This document shows, in pieces, positions 1 to 9,117 of a DNA stretch of 64,000 nt. Each line of letters opens with the position of its first letter. Position 1 is the first letter of the stretch. The DNA is taken from contig DERN01000010.1 of NCBI GenBank assembly GCA_002360925.1, forward strand, positions 211,999 through 275,998, read 5' to 3'. This DNA comes from Flavobacteriaceae bacterium UBA3339 (GTDB lineage Bacteria > Bacteroidota > Bacteroidia > Flavobacteriales > Flavobacteriaceae). The notes under the pieces were generated by a model. That model worked only from the letters and a program-made list of their open reading frames with translations. It was not told the origin of the DNA and did no database searches. Both the position numbers and the translations under genes were made by a program.

Positions 1-15
1 CTTGCTGGGTTTGTA

Positions 16-936
16 TTAAAACGTTCCAATTAAACCAATTCCGTTGTAGGAAGGAATAATTTGCCAATCGATTTTATTTTTCGAATAACCTTTAAACGGT
101 TTTCCGTATTTGTTTTGTTCAAAACGTTTTATCACTGTTCTAGTACAGAAATAACCTAACAAGCCGCCAAAAGCGACATCCGAAATCCAATGTGCATTTT
201 CATACATTCGGCTTGCCATAGTAATTCCAGCTCCAGTATAAAAAATAACTTTTAACCAAGTTTGATCTACTCGTTCGGCTAAAACCATTGCAGTTACAAA
301 AGCAATTTGCGAATGTCCAGACGGAAAAGAACTAAAATCCTGTCCTTTTTGAAATGGTCTGAATTCATAATTTCCTAATTCGGTATAAGGGCGCGCGCGG
401 CCAACCAACTTTTTTAAACCAGTTTGTAAAACACCCGATGTTAAATAAGCCGCGGTTAAAATCGAAGCTGTTTCTTTTGTCCATTCATCATCAATAATAT
501 ATCCCGTTACATAAAATCCTCCCGCGACAATAGCCGCTGTGTATGGTTTTCCGTTATGATAACCGAATTTACCGACACTGCTTAAAAAGCCTTCGTGATT
601 TTTTTCCATGAATCGCTTTACGGGTTTATCTGCAACTGCCGATAATAAAACGGTTCCTCCTAAAGTGGCTCCAAATGTTAACCAATCCTTATCTTCCCAT
701 CTAATCGGAGAAGTTAAGGTATAAGCAAACGCATCAGCTACCCGAAGAAATTCGGAAGTCTTTTTTAAGCTTTCAATTTCAAAATGACCTTCTTTTTCAA
801 TCAAAGAATCTTGGTCAGTTAAAACATTGTATTCAAGATTATTCGAAATGTCTTTTAGATACAACGAATCGGTTTGAGCTTCACAATGAAATCCAAAAAA
901 CAATAAAAAACTTAAAACCAAGTATTTAAAACCCAT
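16..936 (-). CDS. PAP2-family phosphatase (phosphatidic acid phosphatase type 2)
   Basis: A 306-residue envelope protein with an N-terminal signal peptide (about residues 1-20) and several later membrane segments. The three PAP2 signature blocks are complete: K-x6-RP at about 175-183, PSGH at 205-208 and SR-x5-H-x3-D at about 242-253, so it should be active. Family members remove phosphate from lipid substrates such as phosphatidic acid or undecaprenyl pyrophosphate; the substrate here cannot be told. It is transcribed alone, divergently from parA. The long soluble stretch (about 22-75) before the membrane core is unassigned. Confidence 0.9.
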   Translation of the reverse strand: MGFKYLVLSFLLFFGFHCEAQTDSLYLKDISNNLEYNVLTDQDSLIEKEGHFEIESLKKTSEFLRVADAFAYTLTSPIRWEDKDWLTFGATLGGTVLLSAVADKPVKRFMEKNHEGFLSSVGKFGYHNGKPYTAAIVAGGFYVTGYIIDDEWTKETASILTAAYLTSGVLQTGLKKLVGRARPYTELGNYEFRPFQKGQDFSSFPSGHSQIAFVTAMVLAERVDQTWLKVIFYTGAGITMASRMYENAHWISDVAFGGLLGYFCTRTVIKRFEQNKYGKPFKGYSKNKIDWQIIPSYNGIGLIGTF

Positions 937-956
937 TTTTTAATCTTAAACAACAT

Positions 957-964
957 CAAATTTA
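957..964 (-). promoter_or_regulatory. Predicted -7 promoter element of the PAP2 gene
   Basis: On the minus strand this reads TAAATTTG, an exact match to the Bacteroidota -7 consensus TAnnTTTG, about 20 bases before the start codon. No clear -33 TTG was seen. The rest of the divergent parA intergenic stretch holds only a weaker TATTTTTA word at 1146-1153 that could serve parA. Confidence 0.45.
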
Positions 965-1177
965 AAAATGTAAAGTACGTAAAAAGATGTCGGAATTATC
1001 AATTAATGTTAAATTAACGTTCCACAGCATTTTTTAGTATTTGATTACGTTTTGAAATTAAACATCATACAAAACCATTAGCTAAAATCATCTTAAAAAG
1101 CCTCGATTAATTAGATATATGATTTTTAGTTAAGATAATTAATTGTATTTTTACCTTTTCAAAATCAAATCAAACAA

Positions 1178-1942
1178 ATGGGTAAAATTATAGCAGTTGC
1201 CAATCAGAAAGGTGGAGTAGGAAAAACCACAACATCTGTAAATCTTGCCGCTTCATTAGGAGCTTTAGAAAAAAAAGTGCTTTTGATAGATGCCGATCCG
1301 CAAGCAAACGCAACTTCCGGTTTAGGAATTGATGTAGAAAGTGTTGAAGCCGGAACCTATCAAATCTTAGAACATACCGTTACACCTCAGGACGCCGCTT
1401 TAGAATGCACCGCGCCAAATGTTGATTTGATTCCTGCTCATATCGATTTGGTTGCCATTGAAATTGAATTGGTTGACAAAGAAAACAGGGAATATATGCT
1501 AAAACAAGCATTGGCTCCTATTAAAGATCAATACGATTATATTATTATAGATTGTGCACCTTCGTTAGGATTATTAACATTGAACGCTTTAACCGCAGCG
1601 GATTCTGTTGTGATTCCGATTCAATGTGAATATTTTGCTTTGGAAGGTTTAGGAAAATTATTGAATACCATAAAAAGTGTTCAAAAAATTCACAATCCAA
1701 ACTTAGATATCGAAGGATTATTATTGACGATGTACGATTCTCGTCTTCGATTATCGAATCAAGTGGTAGATGAAGTTCAGAAACATTTCAACGATATGGT
1801 TTTCGAAACTATTATTCAACGAAACGTAAAATTAAGCGAAGCTCCGTCTTTTGGCGAAAGTATTATCAATTACGACGCTGCAAGTAAAGGTGCTAGCAAT
1901 TATTTAAATTTGGCACAAGAAATCATTCAAAAAAACAGCTAA
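1178..1942 (+). CDS. parA: Chromosome partitioning ATPase ParA (Soj)
   Basis: A 254-residue ParA/MinD-type ATPase with the deviant Walker A motif KGGVGKTTT at 11-19, DADPQ at 38-42 and a Walker B region around 121-131. It has no N-terminal DNA-binding extension, so it is the chromosomal Soj type rather than a plasmid type Ia ParA. With ParB it segregates origin regions. The parB gene starts 6 bases after its stop, which implies cotranscription. No perfect parS-like CACGTG-centred palindrome was noticed in the window. Confidence 0.95.
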   Translation: MGKIIAVANQKGGVGKTTTSVNLAASLGALEKKVLLIDADPQANATSGLGIDVESVEAGTYQILEHTVTPQDAALECTAPNVDLIPAHIDLVAIEIELVDKENREYMLKQALAPIKDQYDYIIIDCAPSLGLLTLNALTAADSVVIPIQCEYFALEGLGKLLNTIKSVQKIHNPNLDIEGLLLTMYDSRLRLSNQVVDEVQKHFNDMVFETIIQRNVKLSEAPSFGESIINYDAASKGASNYLNLAQEIIQKNS

Positions 1943-1948
1943 TTCAAT

Positions 1949-2857
1949 ATGGCAAAAGCAGTTAAAAAACAAGCTTTAGGACGAGGTTTATCGGCATTAT
2001 TAAAAGATCCTACAAACGATATTAAGTCTGTAGAAGATACAAATGCAGACAAAGTTGTAGGAAATATTATTGAATTAGATATTGAATCTATTGAAATTAA
2101 TCCGTTTCAGCCACGTACCAATTTCAATGAGGAAACTTTAAAAGAATTATCGACTTCGATTAAAGAATTAGGAGTTATTCAACCCATTACCGTTCGTAAA
2201 ACCGGTTTTAACCAATATCAGTTAATTTCTGGGGAACGTCGTTTGCGCGCTTCAAAATTGGCAGGATTAACTACAATTCCGGCTTATATTCGTATTGCAA
2301 ACGATAACGATTCATTGGTTATGGCGTTGGTCGAAAATATTCAGCGTCACGATTTAGATCCAATTGAAATCGCACTTTCGTATCAGCGTTTAATCGACGA
2401 AATTCAGTTAACGCAAGAGCAAATGAGCGATCGCGTTGGAAAAAAACGTTCAACGATTACCAATTATCTTCGATTATTAAAATTAGATCCAATTATTCAG
2501 ACTGGAATTCGCGACGGTTTTATTTCGATGGGACACGGACGTGCCTTAATTACTATTGAAGATCATGAAGCACAATTAGAGATTTACCACAAAGTAATTA
2601 TGGAAAATCTTTCGGTTCGTGAAACAGAAACCTTGGTAAAAGAATATCAAGAAGGAGTTCAAAACGCTGCGCTTCAAAAAGAAAATCCGAAAAAGAAAAT
2701 GCTTTATACCATTTCTGATAATCAGAAAAGAGTATTTACAAATTTTTTCGGAGCGAAAGTTGACGTAAAAATTGCAGCTTCGGGCAAAGGAAAAATTTCA
2801 GTTCCCTTCCACTCTGCCGAAGATTTAGAGCGTATCTTGAAATTATTAGAAAAATAG
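1949..2857 (+). CDS. parB: Chromosome partitioning protein ParB (Spo0J)
   Basis: A 302-residue ParB. The N-terminal CTP-binding/nuclease-like domain shows NPFQPR at 51-56, GERRLR at 95-100 and ENIQR at 129-133, followed by a helix-turn-helix near 155-180 and a C-terminal dimerisation segment. ParB loads at parS and spreads as a CTP-dependent clamp, with ParA as partner. It directly follows parA. Its TAG stop shares a G with the GTG start of the next gene. Confidence 0.95.
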   Translation: MAKAVKKQALGRGLSALLKDPTNDIKSVEDTNADKVVGNIIELDIESIEINPFQPRTNFNEETLKELSTSIKELGVIQPITVRKTGFNQYQLISGERRLRASKLAGLTTIPAYIRIANDNDSLVMALVENIQRHDLDPIEIALSYQRLIDEIQLTQEQMSDRVGKKRSTITNYLRLLKLDPIIQTGIRDGFISMGHGRALITIEDHEAQLEIYHKVIMENLSVRETETLVKEYQEGVQNAALQKENPKKKMLYTISDNQKRVFTNFFGAKVDVKIAASGKGKISVPFHSAEDLERILKLLEK

Positions 2858-3420
2858 TGCGTACGTTTTTACATACCTTTTTTTTATTGTTGGGCACAAC
2901 CACTTTTGCTCAACAAGATTCTATTGTACCTGTACAGCCAAAACTCAGCAAAATGGAATTAAGAGCTTTAGATCCTTTAGCTCCTTCCAAAGCGGCTTTT
3001 TATTCGGCAATTTTGCCGGGTTTAGGTCAAGCTTATAATCGTAGTTATTGGAAAATTCCGTTGGTTTATGCCGGAATTGGTACAAGCGTTTACTTTTATA
3101 TTGATAATCAAAGACAATATGTAAAAGCGCGCGACGAATATAAATTGCGTTTAAGAGGAATCGACAAATCCGATACTCCTAAAATTGGTTCTTATACTGC
3201 CGAGCAATTAATTATTGTGCAAAAAAGACTTCAAAAAAATCGCGACCTATCGTTATTCATAACCTTAGGTCTTTACGTTTTAAATATTGTAGATGCCAAT
3301 GTTGATGCGCATTTGCAACAATTTAACGTAGACGACGATTTATCGTTTAAACCTGCTTTTGAATACAATCCCGATTTTAATCAATATCAATTTGGGGTTA
3401 ATATGAGCTATAAATTCTAA
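2857..3420 (+). CDS. DUF5683-family membrane protein
   Basis: A 187-residue protein starting at GTG, whose G is the last base of the parB stop, so translation is probably coupled. It has a signal peptide ending near TTFAQQ (about residue 19), a segment AFYSAILPGLGQAYNR typical of DUF5683, and at least two hydrophobic segments. It ends in an aromatic-rich beta-like tail (FGVNMSYKF) as seen in outer-membrane proteins. It always seems to travel with parAB and dapB in flavobacteria (recollection, not checked here). Function unknown. Confidence 0.8.
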   Translation: MRTFLHTFFLLLGTTTFAQQDSIVPVQPKLSKMELRALDPLAPSKAAFYSAILPGLGQAYNRSYWKIPLVYAGIGTSVYFYIDNQRQYVKARDEYKLRLRGIDKSDTPKIGSYTAEQLIIVQKRLQKNRDLSLFITLGLYVLNIVDANVDAHLQQFNVDDDLSFKPAFEYNPDFNQYQFGVNMSYKF

Positions 3421-3428
3421 AAAAATAT

Positions 3429-4130
3429 ATGAAAATTGCATTACTAGGCTACGGAAAAATGGGCAAAGAAATTGAAAAAATTGCTCAAGATCGAGGTCAT
3501 GAAATTGTTTTAAGAAAAACAGAAGATAACGATTATACTGGATTAGAAAACGCCGATGTGGCAATAGATTTTAGTATTCCCGATGCTGCTGTAGAAAACA
3601 TAACAGCTTGCTTAAATTTGAATATTCCTGTTGTTTCAGGCACAACAGGTTGGTTAGAAAATTACGACGCAATAGTTGCTTTATGTAAAGAAAAAAACGG
3701 AGCGTTTTTATATGGTTCTAACTTTAGCGTTGGTGTAAATTTGTTTTTTGAATTGAATTCGTACTTGGCTAAATTAATGGCAAAAGTAAAAGAATACAAT
3801 GTTTCGATGGAAGAAATTCATCACACTCAAAAATTAGATGCTCCAAGCGGAACTGCAATTTCGTTAGCAAATGGAATCATTGCCGAAACAGATTATAACG
3901 AATGGACTTTAGAAGAAGCTACCGATCGTCAAATTGCAATTGATGTAAAACGTATTGGCGAAGTTCCGGGAACACACAGCGTTTATTATCGTTCTTCGGT
4001 TGATGAAATCGAAATTAAACATACCGCTTTTTCTCGTCAAGGATTTGCTTTAGGTGCTGTTATTGCCTCTGAATGGATTGTAGGCAAAAAAGGAATTTTC
4101 GGTATGAAAGATGTATTGAATTTAGGTTAA
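3429..4130 (+). CDS. dapB: 4-hydroxy-tetrahydrodipicolinate reductase
   Basis: A 233-residue NAD(P)H-dependent reductase of the lysine/diaminopimelate pathway. It shows the nucleotide-binding GYGKMG at 7-12, SGTTGW at 70-75, and the catalytic block HHTQKLDAPSGT at 131-142 with the active-site His pair and Lys135. It is shorter than the E. coli enzyme (273 residues), as usual in this phylum. The product feeds meso-diaminopimelate for peptidoglycan, fitting the wall genes elsewhere in the window. Confidence 0.95.
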   Translation: MKIALLGYGKMGKEIEKIAQDRGHEIVLRKTEDNDYTGLENADVAIDFSIPDAAVENITACLNLNIPVVSGTTGWLENYDAIVALCKEKNGAFLYGSNFSVGVNLFFELNSYLAKLMAKVKEYNVSMEEIHHTQKLDAPSGTAISLANGIIAETDYNEWTLEEATDRQIAIDVKRIGEVPGTHSVYYRSSVDEIEIKHTAFSRQGFALGAVIASEWIVGKKGIFGMKDVLNLG

Positions 4131-4170
4131 TTTATTAAAAAAAATTACTTTAGTCAAAAAATATTAGGTC

Positions 4171-5724
4171 ATGACATTTACTCAATGGTTTATCTTTTTC
4201 CTTGTTATACAAGTGATTCATTTCCTTGGAACTTGGAAATTATACATAAAAGCAGGTAAAAAGGCTTGGGAAGCTGCAATTCCTGTTTATAACGCAATTG
4301 TTTTAATGCAAATAATAAACCGCCCAAAATGGTGGGTTATTTTGTTATTTATTCCAATTGTTAACCTTATTATGTTTCCGGTTGTTTGGGTAGAAACTCT
4401 AAGAAGTTTCGGAAAAAACTCTACAACCGATACTATTTTAGGTGTTGTAACTTTAGGATTCTATACTTATTATATCAACTATTTTGTCGATGTTAAATAT
4501 GTTGAAAATCGCAGTTTAAAACCCAAAACCGAAGCAGGCGAAACGGTTAGTTCCATTTTATTTGCGGTTGTGGTGGCTACGATTATTCACACCTATTTTA
4601 TTCAGCCGTTTACAATTCCAACTTCTTCATTAGAAAAAACCTTATTAGTGGGTGATTTTCTTTTTGTAAGTAAGGTAAATTACGGTCCGCGTGTTCCGCA
4701 AACAGCAGTGGCATTTCCTATGGTTCACGACACGATTCCACTTGCACACGTAAAATCATACAGCAAATTCCCCCAAATTCCATATATGCGTATTCCTGGT
4801 TTTACAAAGCCAAAACATAATGATATTATGGTTTTTAACTGGCCTGTAGATACCGTTTATCAATTTTTTGACCGATCTGGAAGAAGAGCCGATAAACCTT
4901 TAGATAAAAAATCGAATTACGTAAAAAGAACAGTTGGAACTCCAGGTGACAATCTACAAATTAAAGACGGAATCGTTTACATTAACGATAAAATTTTGGA
5001 TTTAGGCGATCGTGCAAAAATTCAATACGCTTACAGAATTACTACAAACGGAGCTCCTTTAGACATCAATTTCTTAATTAAAGATTTACATGTTACAGAC
5101 GGCGTTCAACAAATCTCTTCTGATTCTTATGTAATTCATGCATTGACTCTTGATGGTGCCGAACGTTTAAAGCAATTGTCGTCGATTAAAGATGTTACGC
5201 GTATTAACGATCAAAGCTCTGATTCAAGAATTTTCCCTCACAATAAACCTTGGAGTGGCGATAATTTAGGTCCAATTCATATTCCTTCAAAAGGAGATGT
5301 AGTAGCGCTAAATACCGAAACGTTGCCGATGTACAAAGCCATTATTAAAGATTATGAACACAATAAATTAGAAGTTAAAGGCGGAATTATTTATATTAAC
5401 GATAAACCTTCAACAAGCTATACAATTCAACAGGATTATTATTATATGATGGGAGATAATCGTCATAATTCTGAAGACAGCCGCTATTGGGGATTTGTTC
5501 CGGCAGATCATATTGTAGGAACTCCTGTGTTTATTTGGATGAGTTTGGATCCGAATGTTCCTTGGGGAAAAGCATTTGACAAAATCCGTTGGGATCGTAT
5601 GTTTACAACTGTTCACGGAACTGGAAAACCGCACAGCTTCTTTATTTATTTTGCAATTGCTTTGGCAGGTTGGGGCGTTTACAGCTTCGTTAAAAAACGT
5701 AAATCAAAAAAATATAATTATTAA
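4171..5724 (+). CDS. lepB: Signal peptidase I with N-terminal membrane extension
   Basis: A 517-residue S26A signal peptidase, about twice the usual length. Residues 1-110 form a hydrophobic multi-span region (DUF5684-like). The peptidase begins near 125 with a membrane anchor, then catalytic Ser153 in PTSSLEKTLL, general-base Lys252 in YVKRTVGTPGD, and GDNRHNSEDSRYWG near the end; a last membrane helix lies at about 490-508. The Ser is followed by Leu rather than the usual Met. Large insertions separate the boxes. It removes signal peptides at the inner membrane. The next gene overlaps through TAATG. Confidence 0.92.
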   Translation: MTFTQWFIFFLVIQVIHFLGTWKLYIKAGKKAWEAAIPVYNAIVLMQIINRPKWWVILLFIPIVNLIMFPVVWVETLRSFGKNSTTDTILGVVTLGFYTYYINYFVDVKYVENRSLKPKTEAGETVSSILFAVVVATIIHTYFIQPFTIPTSSLEKTLLVGDFLFVSKVNYGPRVPQTAVAFPMVHDTIPLAHVKSYSKFPQIPYMRIPGFTKPKHNDIMVFNWPVDTVYQFFDRSGRRADKPLDKKSNYVKRTVGTPGDNLQIKDGIVYINDKILDLGDRAKIQYAYRITTNGAPLDINFLIKDLHVTDGVQQISSDSYVIHALTLDGAERLKQLSSIKDVTRINDQSSDSRIFPHNKPWSGDNLGPIHIPSKGDVVALNTETLPMYKAIIKDYEHNKLEVKGGIIYINDKPSTSYTIQQDYYYMMGDNRHNSEDSRYWGFVPADHIVGTPVFIWMSLDPNVPWGKAFDKIRWDRMFTTVHGTGKPHSFFIYFAIALAGWGVYSFVKKRKSKKYNY

Positions 5725-6341
5725 TGGATATTTTAATACATCCTACCTATTTTCCGTCGATCAGCCATTTTTCGGCAATGCTTCAGGCTGATTCGATTAC
5801 GTTTGAGGTAGATGATAATTTTCAAAAACAAACCAACAGAAATCGGATGTATATTTACAGTGCAAACGGAATTCAGCTTTTGAATATTCCGGTTAAGCAC
5901 ACCAAAGATATTCATCAAAAATATAAAGACGTTCGTTTAGAAACCGCTTTCGATTGGCAAAAACAGCATTTTAAATCATTGGAAGCTGCTTACAGAACAT
6001 CGCCTTATTTTGAGTATTTCGAGGACGATATTCGCCCTGTATTTGAAAAACCACATACGTTTTTAATGGATTTAAATTTTCAGATACACGAAATCATAAG
6101 CGATTGTTTGGGAATTTCTCTTCCTTATACAAAAACCGAAGAATATTTTAAGGAAGCCTCACAAACCGATTTAAGATATTTAGCAAACGGAAAAAAAGAC
6201 GAAAACGTTTTTGATTCTTATACACAAGTATTCGACGATAAACATGGTTTTTTAAACAATCTAAGTATTTTAGATTTGTTGTTTAACGAAGGTAGACATG
6301 CTGTAACTTATTTAAAAGAACAAAAAATAATAGTAAAATAA
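5724..6341 (+). CDS. WbqC-family protein
   Basis: A 205-residue soluble protein with the WbqC-type opening IHPTYFPSISHFSAM, followed by RNRMYIYSANG and an SPYFEYF segment near 92-98. WbqC-like proteins occur in O-antigen and glycan clusters and have been suggested to be glycosyl- or aminotransferase-like, but the activity is unsettled. Its ATG overlaps the lepB stop (TAATG), so translation is probably coupled. A strong terminator follows directly. Confidence 0.8.
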   Translation: MDILIHPTYFPSISHFSAMLQADSITFEVDDNFQKQTNRNRMYIYSANGIQLLNIPVKHTKDIHQKYKDVRLETAFDWQKQHFKSLEAAYRTSPYFEYFEDDIRPVFEKPHTFLMDLNFQIHEIISDCLGISLPYTKTEEYFKEASQTDLRYLANGKKDENVFDSYTQVFDDKHGFLNNLSILDLLFNEGRHAVTYLKEQKIIVK

Positions 6342-6370
6342 AGAAGGTTTTTAACCTTCTTTATTTTTTT
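6336..6370 (+). terminator. Rho-independent terminator after wbqC
   Basis: The arms AAAGAAGGTT and AACCTTCTTT enclose a three-base loop, followed by a run of seven T. It closes the parA-to-wbqC run. Confidence 0.8.
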
Positions 6371-6433
6371 ATACTATTCTAAATTTAAGAATATAGCTTA
6401 AAAGCTTAACTGTTTTTAAAATCAAAACCCTTA

Positions 6434-6441
6434 TATATTTG
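6434..6441 (+). promoter_or_regulatory. Predicted -7 promoter element upstream of the lipoprotein cluster
   Basis: Exact TATATTTG match to TAnnTTTG, 66 bases before the lipoprotein start. A second, imperfect TATATTCG lies at 6473-6480, closer to the gene. Confidence 0.35.
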
Positions 6442-6507
6442 TTAAAAAGAGCTTTTAAGTAAAAGAACCTTGTATATTCGTTTTTCAATAAAAACACTTA
6501 ACTAAAA

Positions 6508-7599
6508 ATGAAATACCATCGTTTTTTACTTTTGCTTGCATCCTTTACATTATTAAGTTGCATAACGCAAAAAAACAAAGACTCGGAATTGTATGTTTCG
6601 GGATATTATATAGAAAATTATAATATACCAGCCAATTTGTTTTTAGAAGTTAAAAGCGATTCTTTACGCTTTATTTATCCAAATAATGAAATTTCTAGCA
6701 GAAAGAAACCTATAAACAGTAAAGATACCGTTTCAATTGAAAACAGCTTATTGGTCATGCAAAAAAGACCACAATCTTTGTTTTTACAATCTTTAAAAAA
6801 AGATAAAACAAAAGAATTCGATTTAACGTTTTTTCCTGTAATAGAAACAAAAAAATGGGATAAAGGCAAAGTATTCAATCAACTTTTAAATCAAACATTC
6901 GAAACACAAATCGATAGAACTTTAAGTAGCCCAAACAGCGATTTAGATATCAAAAAAACGCTTACTTTTTCTAAAGATTCTATTTTAATAGCATATTATT
7001 ATTTTTTAGACAATCAATTAATGTATGCCGAAAACGAAAAAATAGCTTATAAATTGATTGAGAAAAATGATTATCTCTTCTTTGAATTTGATTCATCTGA
7101 TTTCCCTGATTACAAGAGAATGAATCAAATCGTTGCTTTAAACAAACATTCTTTTACATTTAATATCTATAAAGACAGAGAAGCGACTCCTGAAATTTAT
7201 ATAAAAACAGAATCAAAACAGCTACCAAAAAAATCATTTAAGCCTTGTCGTGACAGCCGTCCTGGAGAATATTATCACAACCATATCAAATATACAAAAG
7301 GCAACAACAATTTGATGAATAAAATTCGAAAAAACGCTCCGTTAACAACAGGAAGCGGTTATATTACCATTCATTTTACCATTAATTGTAATAAAGAAAT
7401 TGGTCGTTTTGGTGTAGAGCAAATGAACACTTTATATGAACCAGCAATTTATAATCCCGAATTAATAAAGCATTTAATTAATGAAATAGCTCTTTTAAAA
7501 GATTGGCCCGATTTAAAATTAGGTAAGTATTATCAAGATATTCACGCGTTTTTAATGTTTAAAATTAAAGACGGAAAAATTATAGATGTATGTCCTTAA
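6508..7599 (+). CDS. Lipoprotein with a TonB-C-like C-terminal domain, function unknown
   Basis: A 363-residue protein with a lipoprotein signal peptide (FTLLSC, Cys at about 18). The middle is rich in beta-prone, charged sequence with no family I recognise. The last 100 residues (GYITIHFTINCNKEIGRFGVEQM through ... WPDL) look like the fold seen at the C-terminus of TonB-like proteins: a strand, a conserved Cys, a Gly-Arg-Phe turn and a helix. This resemblance is from memory and is an inference. There is no membrane anchor of TonB type. The next lipoprotein gene overlaps it by 10 bases. Confidence 0.7.
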   Translation: MKYHRFLLLLASFTLLSCITQKNKDSELYVSGYYIENYNIPANLFLEVKSDSLRFIYPNNEISSRKKPINSKDTVSIENSLLVMQKRPQSLFLQSLKKDKTKEFDLTFFPVIETKKWDKGKVFNQLLNQTFETQIDRTLSSPNSDLDIKKTLTFSKDSILIAYYYFLDNQLMYAENEKIAYKLIEKNDYLFFEFDSSDFPDYKRMNQIVALNKHSFTFNIYKDREATPEIYIKTESKQLPKKSFKPCRDSRPGEYYHNHIKYTKGNNNLMNKIRKNAPLTTGSGYITIHFTINCNKEIGRFGVEQMNTLYEPAIYNPELIKHLINEIALLKDWPDLKLGKYYQDIHAFLMFKIKDGKIIDVCP

Positions 7600-8459
7600 A
7601 AAATTTCTTATTTATATCGTTCACTCTTCTTTTTCTTTCTTGTAAAACAACAAAAAACGAAAATCCGTTTGAATATCTTTCGTCCGAAGAACGACAAAAA
7701 CTGGCAAAGTTTTATCATGATATATCCATTACAGAACATCATTATGAAGCGCAAACCGGAAAATTACATCGCATTTATAAAGACAGTGCTTTAATGGCTG
7801 TTCCCGATCATGTAGAATATATGCAACGAGCTTCGTATTCGTATAAAAAAGCGGGCGAACACATAAAAGCAATGGAAATACTAAACAAAGCGGTTGCTCT
7901 TGATCTACAAAACAACAGTACCAAAACGTTGGAATATAGAGCGTGGTCTATGCTTTATTATTACCGCAATTACGAAAACACGATTAAAGATGTAGATTTA
8001 ATCGAGCAAATGAACAGCCATTTGTTATACTCGGCTTGTCATGCCGAACCTTGCTTGTTTTTAAAAGGTCAGGCGTATTATCGATTAGATAATTACACGA
8101 AAGCTATTGATACTTTCGAACATTTATTGAGTTTGGAAAGGCAAAAAGGACTTGATTCAAAAGATGATTTCTTGACCAATTTTTATTTAGCGCGTAGTTA
8201 TTTTAAAGCAAATAATCTAGAAAAAGCTATTTTTTATTTAGAAGAACAATTACAAATGCCTTATTCGGTTAAAGCAGAATTGAATTTTTATTTAGGCGAA
8301 ATTTATGCGTTGAAAAATGAAAAAGACAAAGCTTTGAAACACTTTTTAGCTTCGAAAGAACTTTATATTGCTAATGATAAGATTTACGAACCTTATGTCG
8401 AACGTTTTGATGAAATTTTTATTGAAGACATTGAATCCGAAATTCAAAAACTAAATTAA
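7590..8459 (+). CDS. Tetratricopeptide-repeat lipoprotein
   Basis: A 289-residue lipoprotein (signal peptide ending LLFLSC, Cys at about 18) built mainly of TPR helices: AYSYKKAGEHIKAMEILNKA-like units at about 85-110, AYYRLDNYTKAIDTFEHLL at about 160-178, YLARSYFKANNLEKAIFYLE near 203-222 and YLGEIYALKNEKDKALKHFL near 235-254. TPR proteins hold protein partners. Its start lies inside the previous lipoprotein gene (10-base overlap), so the two are probably made together and may act together. Confidence 0.8.
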   Translation: MSLKNFLFISFTLLFLSCKTTKNENPFEYLSSEERQKLAKFYHDISITEHHYEAQTGKLHRIYKDSALMAVPDHVEYMQRASYSYKKAGEHIKAMEILNKAVALDLQNNSTKTLEYRAWSMLYYYRNYENTIKDVDLIEQMNSHLLYSACHAEPCLFLKGQAYYRLDNYTKAIDTFEHLLSLERQKGLDSKDDFLTNFYLARSYFKANNLEKAIFYLEEQLQMPYSVKAELNFYLGEIYALKNEKDKALKHFLASKELYIANDKIYEPYVERFDEIFIEDIESEIQKLN

Positions 8460-8492
8460 TAGTGTTATATTTATCGCTTACAAACTATTTTT

Positions 8493-8945
8493 ATGAAAAA
8501 GATTCTTTTACTTACTTCCATCTTATGTTTAAGTTTTACAAGTTGTAATAACGACGATGATTCTAAATCATCAAGCGAAAAAGAAGCCTTATTGGTTGGA
8601 AAATGGAACATGATTAAAGCGGAATTTTATAAAGAAGGAAAATTACAAGATTCTAAAAGTTTAAAATCCGGAGAATGTGAATATGATTATTACAACTTTA
8701 AGGAAGATAAAACCAAAGATGAAATCTATCATAACGCAAATGCTGATTGCGCAACTGAAAACGATTTAGGAAAATGGTCTTACAATGGAAAATTGAACCA
8801 AATTACCTTAATCGACAATGAAGATGGTTACACTTTTATTGCTGAAGTTGTTTCTATTAACGAAAATTCTGCTAAATTCAAAGTAGTTTCAGACGGAGGA
8901 GAAAAACCAAAAGAAGAAGAAATCTATTATATTTTAGAAAAGTAA
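8493..8945 (+). CDS. Lipocalin-like domain lipoprotein
   Basis: A 150-residue lipoprotein (SFTSC lipobox, Cys near 18) with an acidic linker CNNDDDSKSSSEKE and then a small beta-barrel-like domain beginning LLVGKWNMIKAEFYKEGK. This matches the lipocalin-like proteins common in Flavobacteriaceae. The WSYNGK and LIDNEDG segments are typical strands. The ligand is unknown. It lies 33 bases after the TPR lipoprotein and may belong to the same transcript. Confidence 0.75.
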   Translation: MKKILLLTSILCLSFTSCNNDDDSKSSSEKEALLVGKWNMIKAEFYKEGKLQDSKSLKSGECEYDYYNFKEDKTKDEIYHNANADCATENDLGKWSYNGKLNQITLIDNEDGYTFIAEVVSINENSAKFKVVSDGGEKPKEEEIYYILEK

Positions 8946-8985
8946 TTTTTTGTTTAGAAATAAGATTAATACAGAAGATTCGTGC

Positions 8986-9042
8986 TGTCATCCCGAAGAA
9001 TTGAAGGTTCTCTAAAGATTTCTCACTCCGTTCGAAATGACA
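8986..9042. repeat. REP-like imperfect palindromic intergenic element
   Basis: A 57-base stretch bounded by TGTCAT and ATGACA, with inner CCCGAA and TTCGAA arms, forming an imperfect inverted repeat between convergent genes. Elements starting TGTCATnnCGA and ending in TCGAAATGACA are frequent between genes of Flavobacteriaceae (recollection). Only one copy was noticed here, so its status as a dispersed repeat needs a genome search. Confidence 0.5.
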
Positions 9043-9072
9043 AGAATCAGGAAACAAAATTCAATACAAAAA

Positions 9073-9101
9073 AATCTGTGGTCATCAGTGAAATCTGTGG
9101 T
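9073..9101. repeat. Short direct repeat AATCTGTGGT
   Basis: Two perfect 10-base copies (9073-9082 and 9092-9101) separated by 9 bases, next to the palindromic element and before an A-run. Similar ATCTGTGG words are common in intergenic DNA of relatives (recollection). Confidence 0.4.
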
Positions 9102-9117
9102 AAAAAAAAACTTTTCA

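Noticed and set aside
1949..2857. parS sites near parAB
   Set aside because: No palindrome with a CACGTG centre was noticed around parAB or elsewhere by eye. A motif search could still find a degenerate site.
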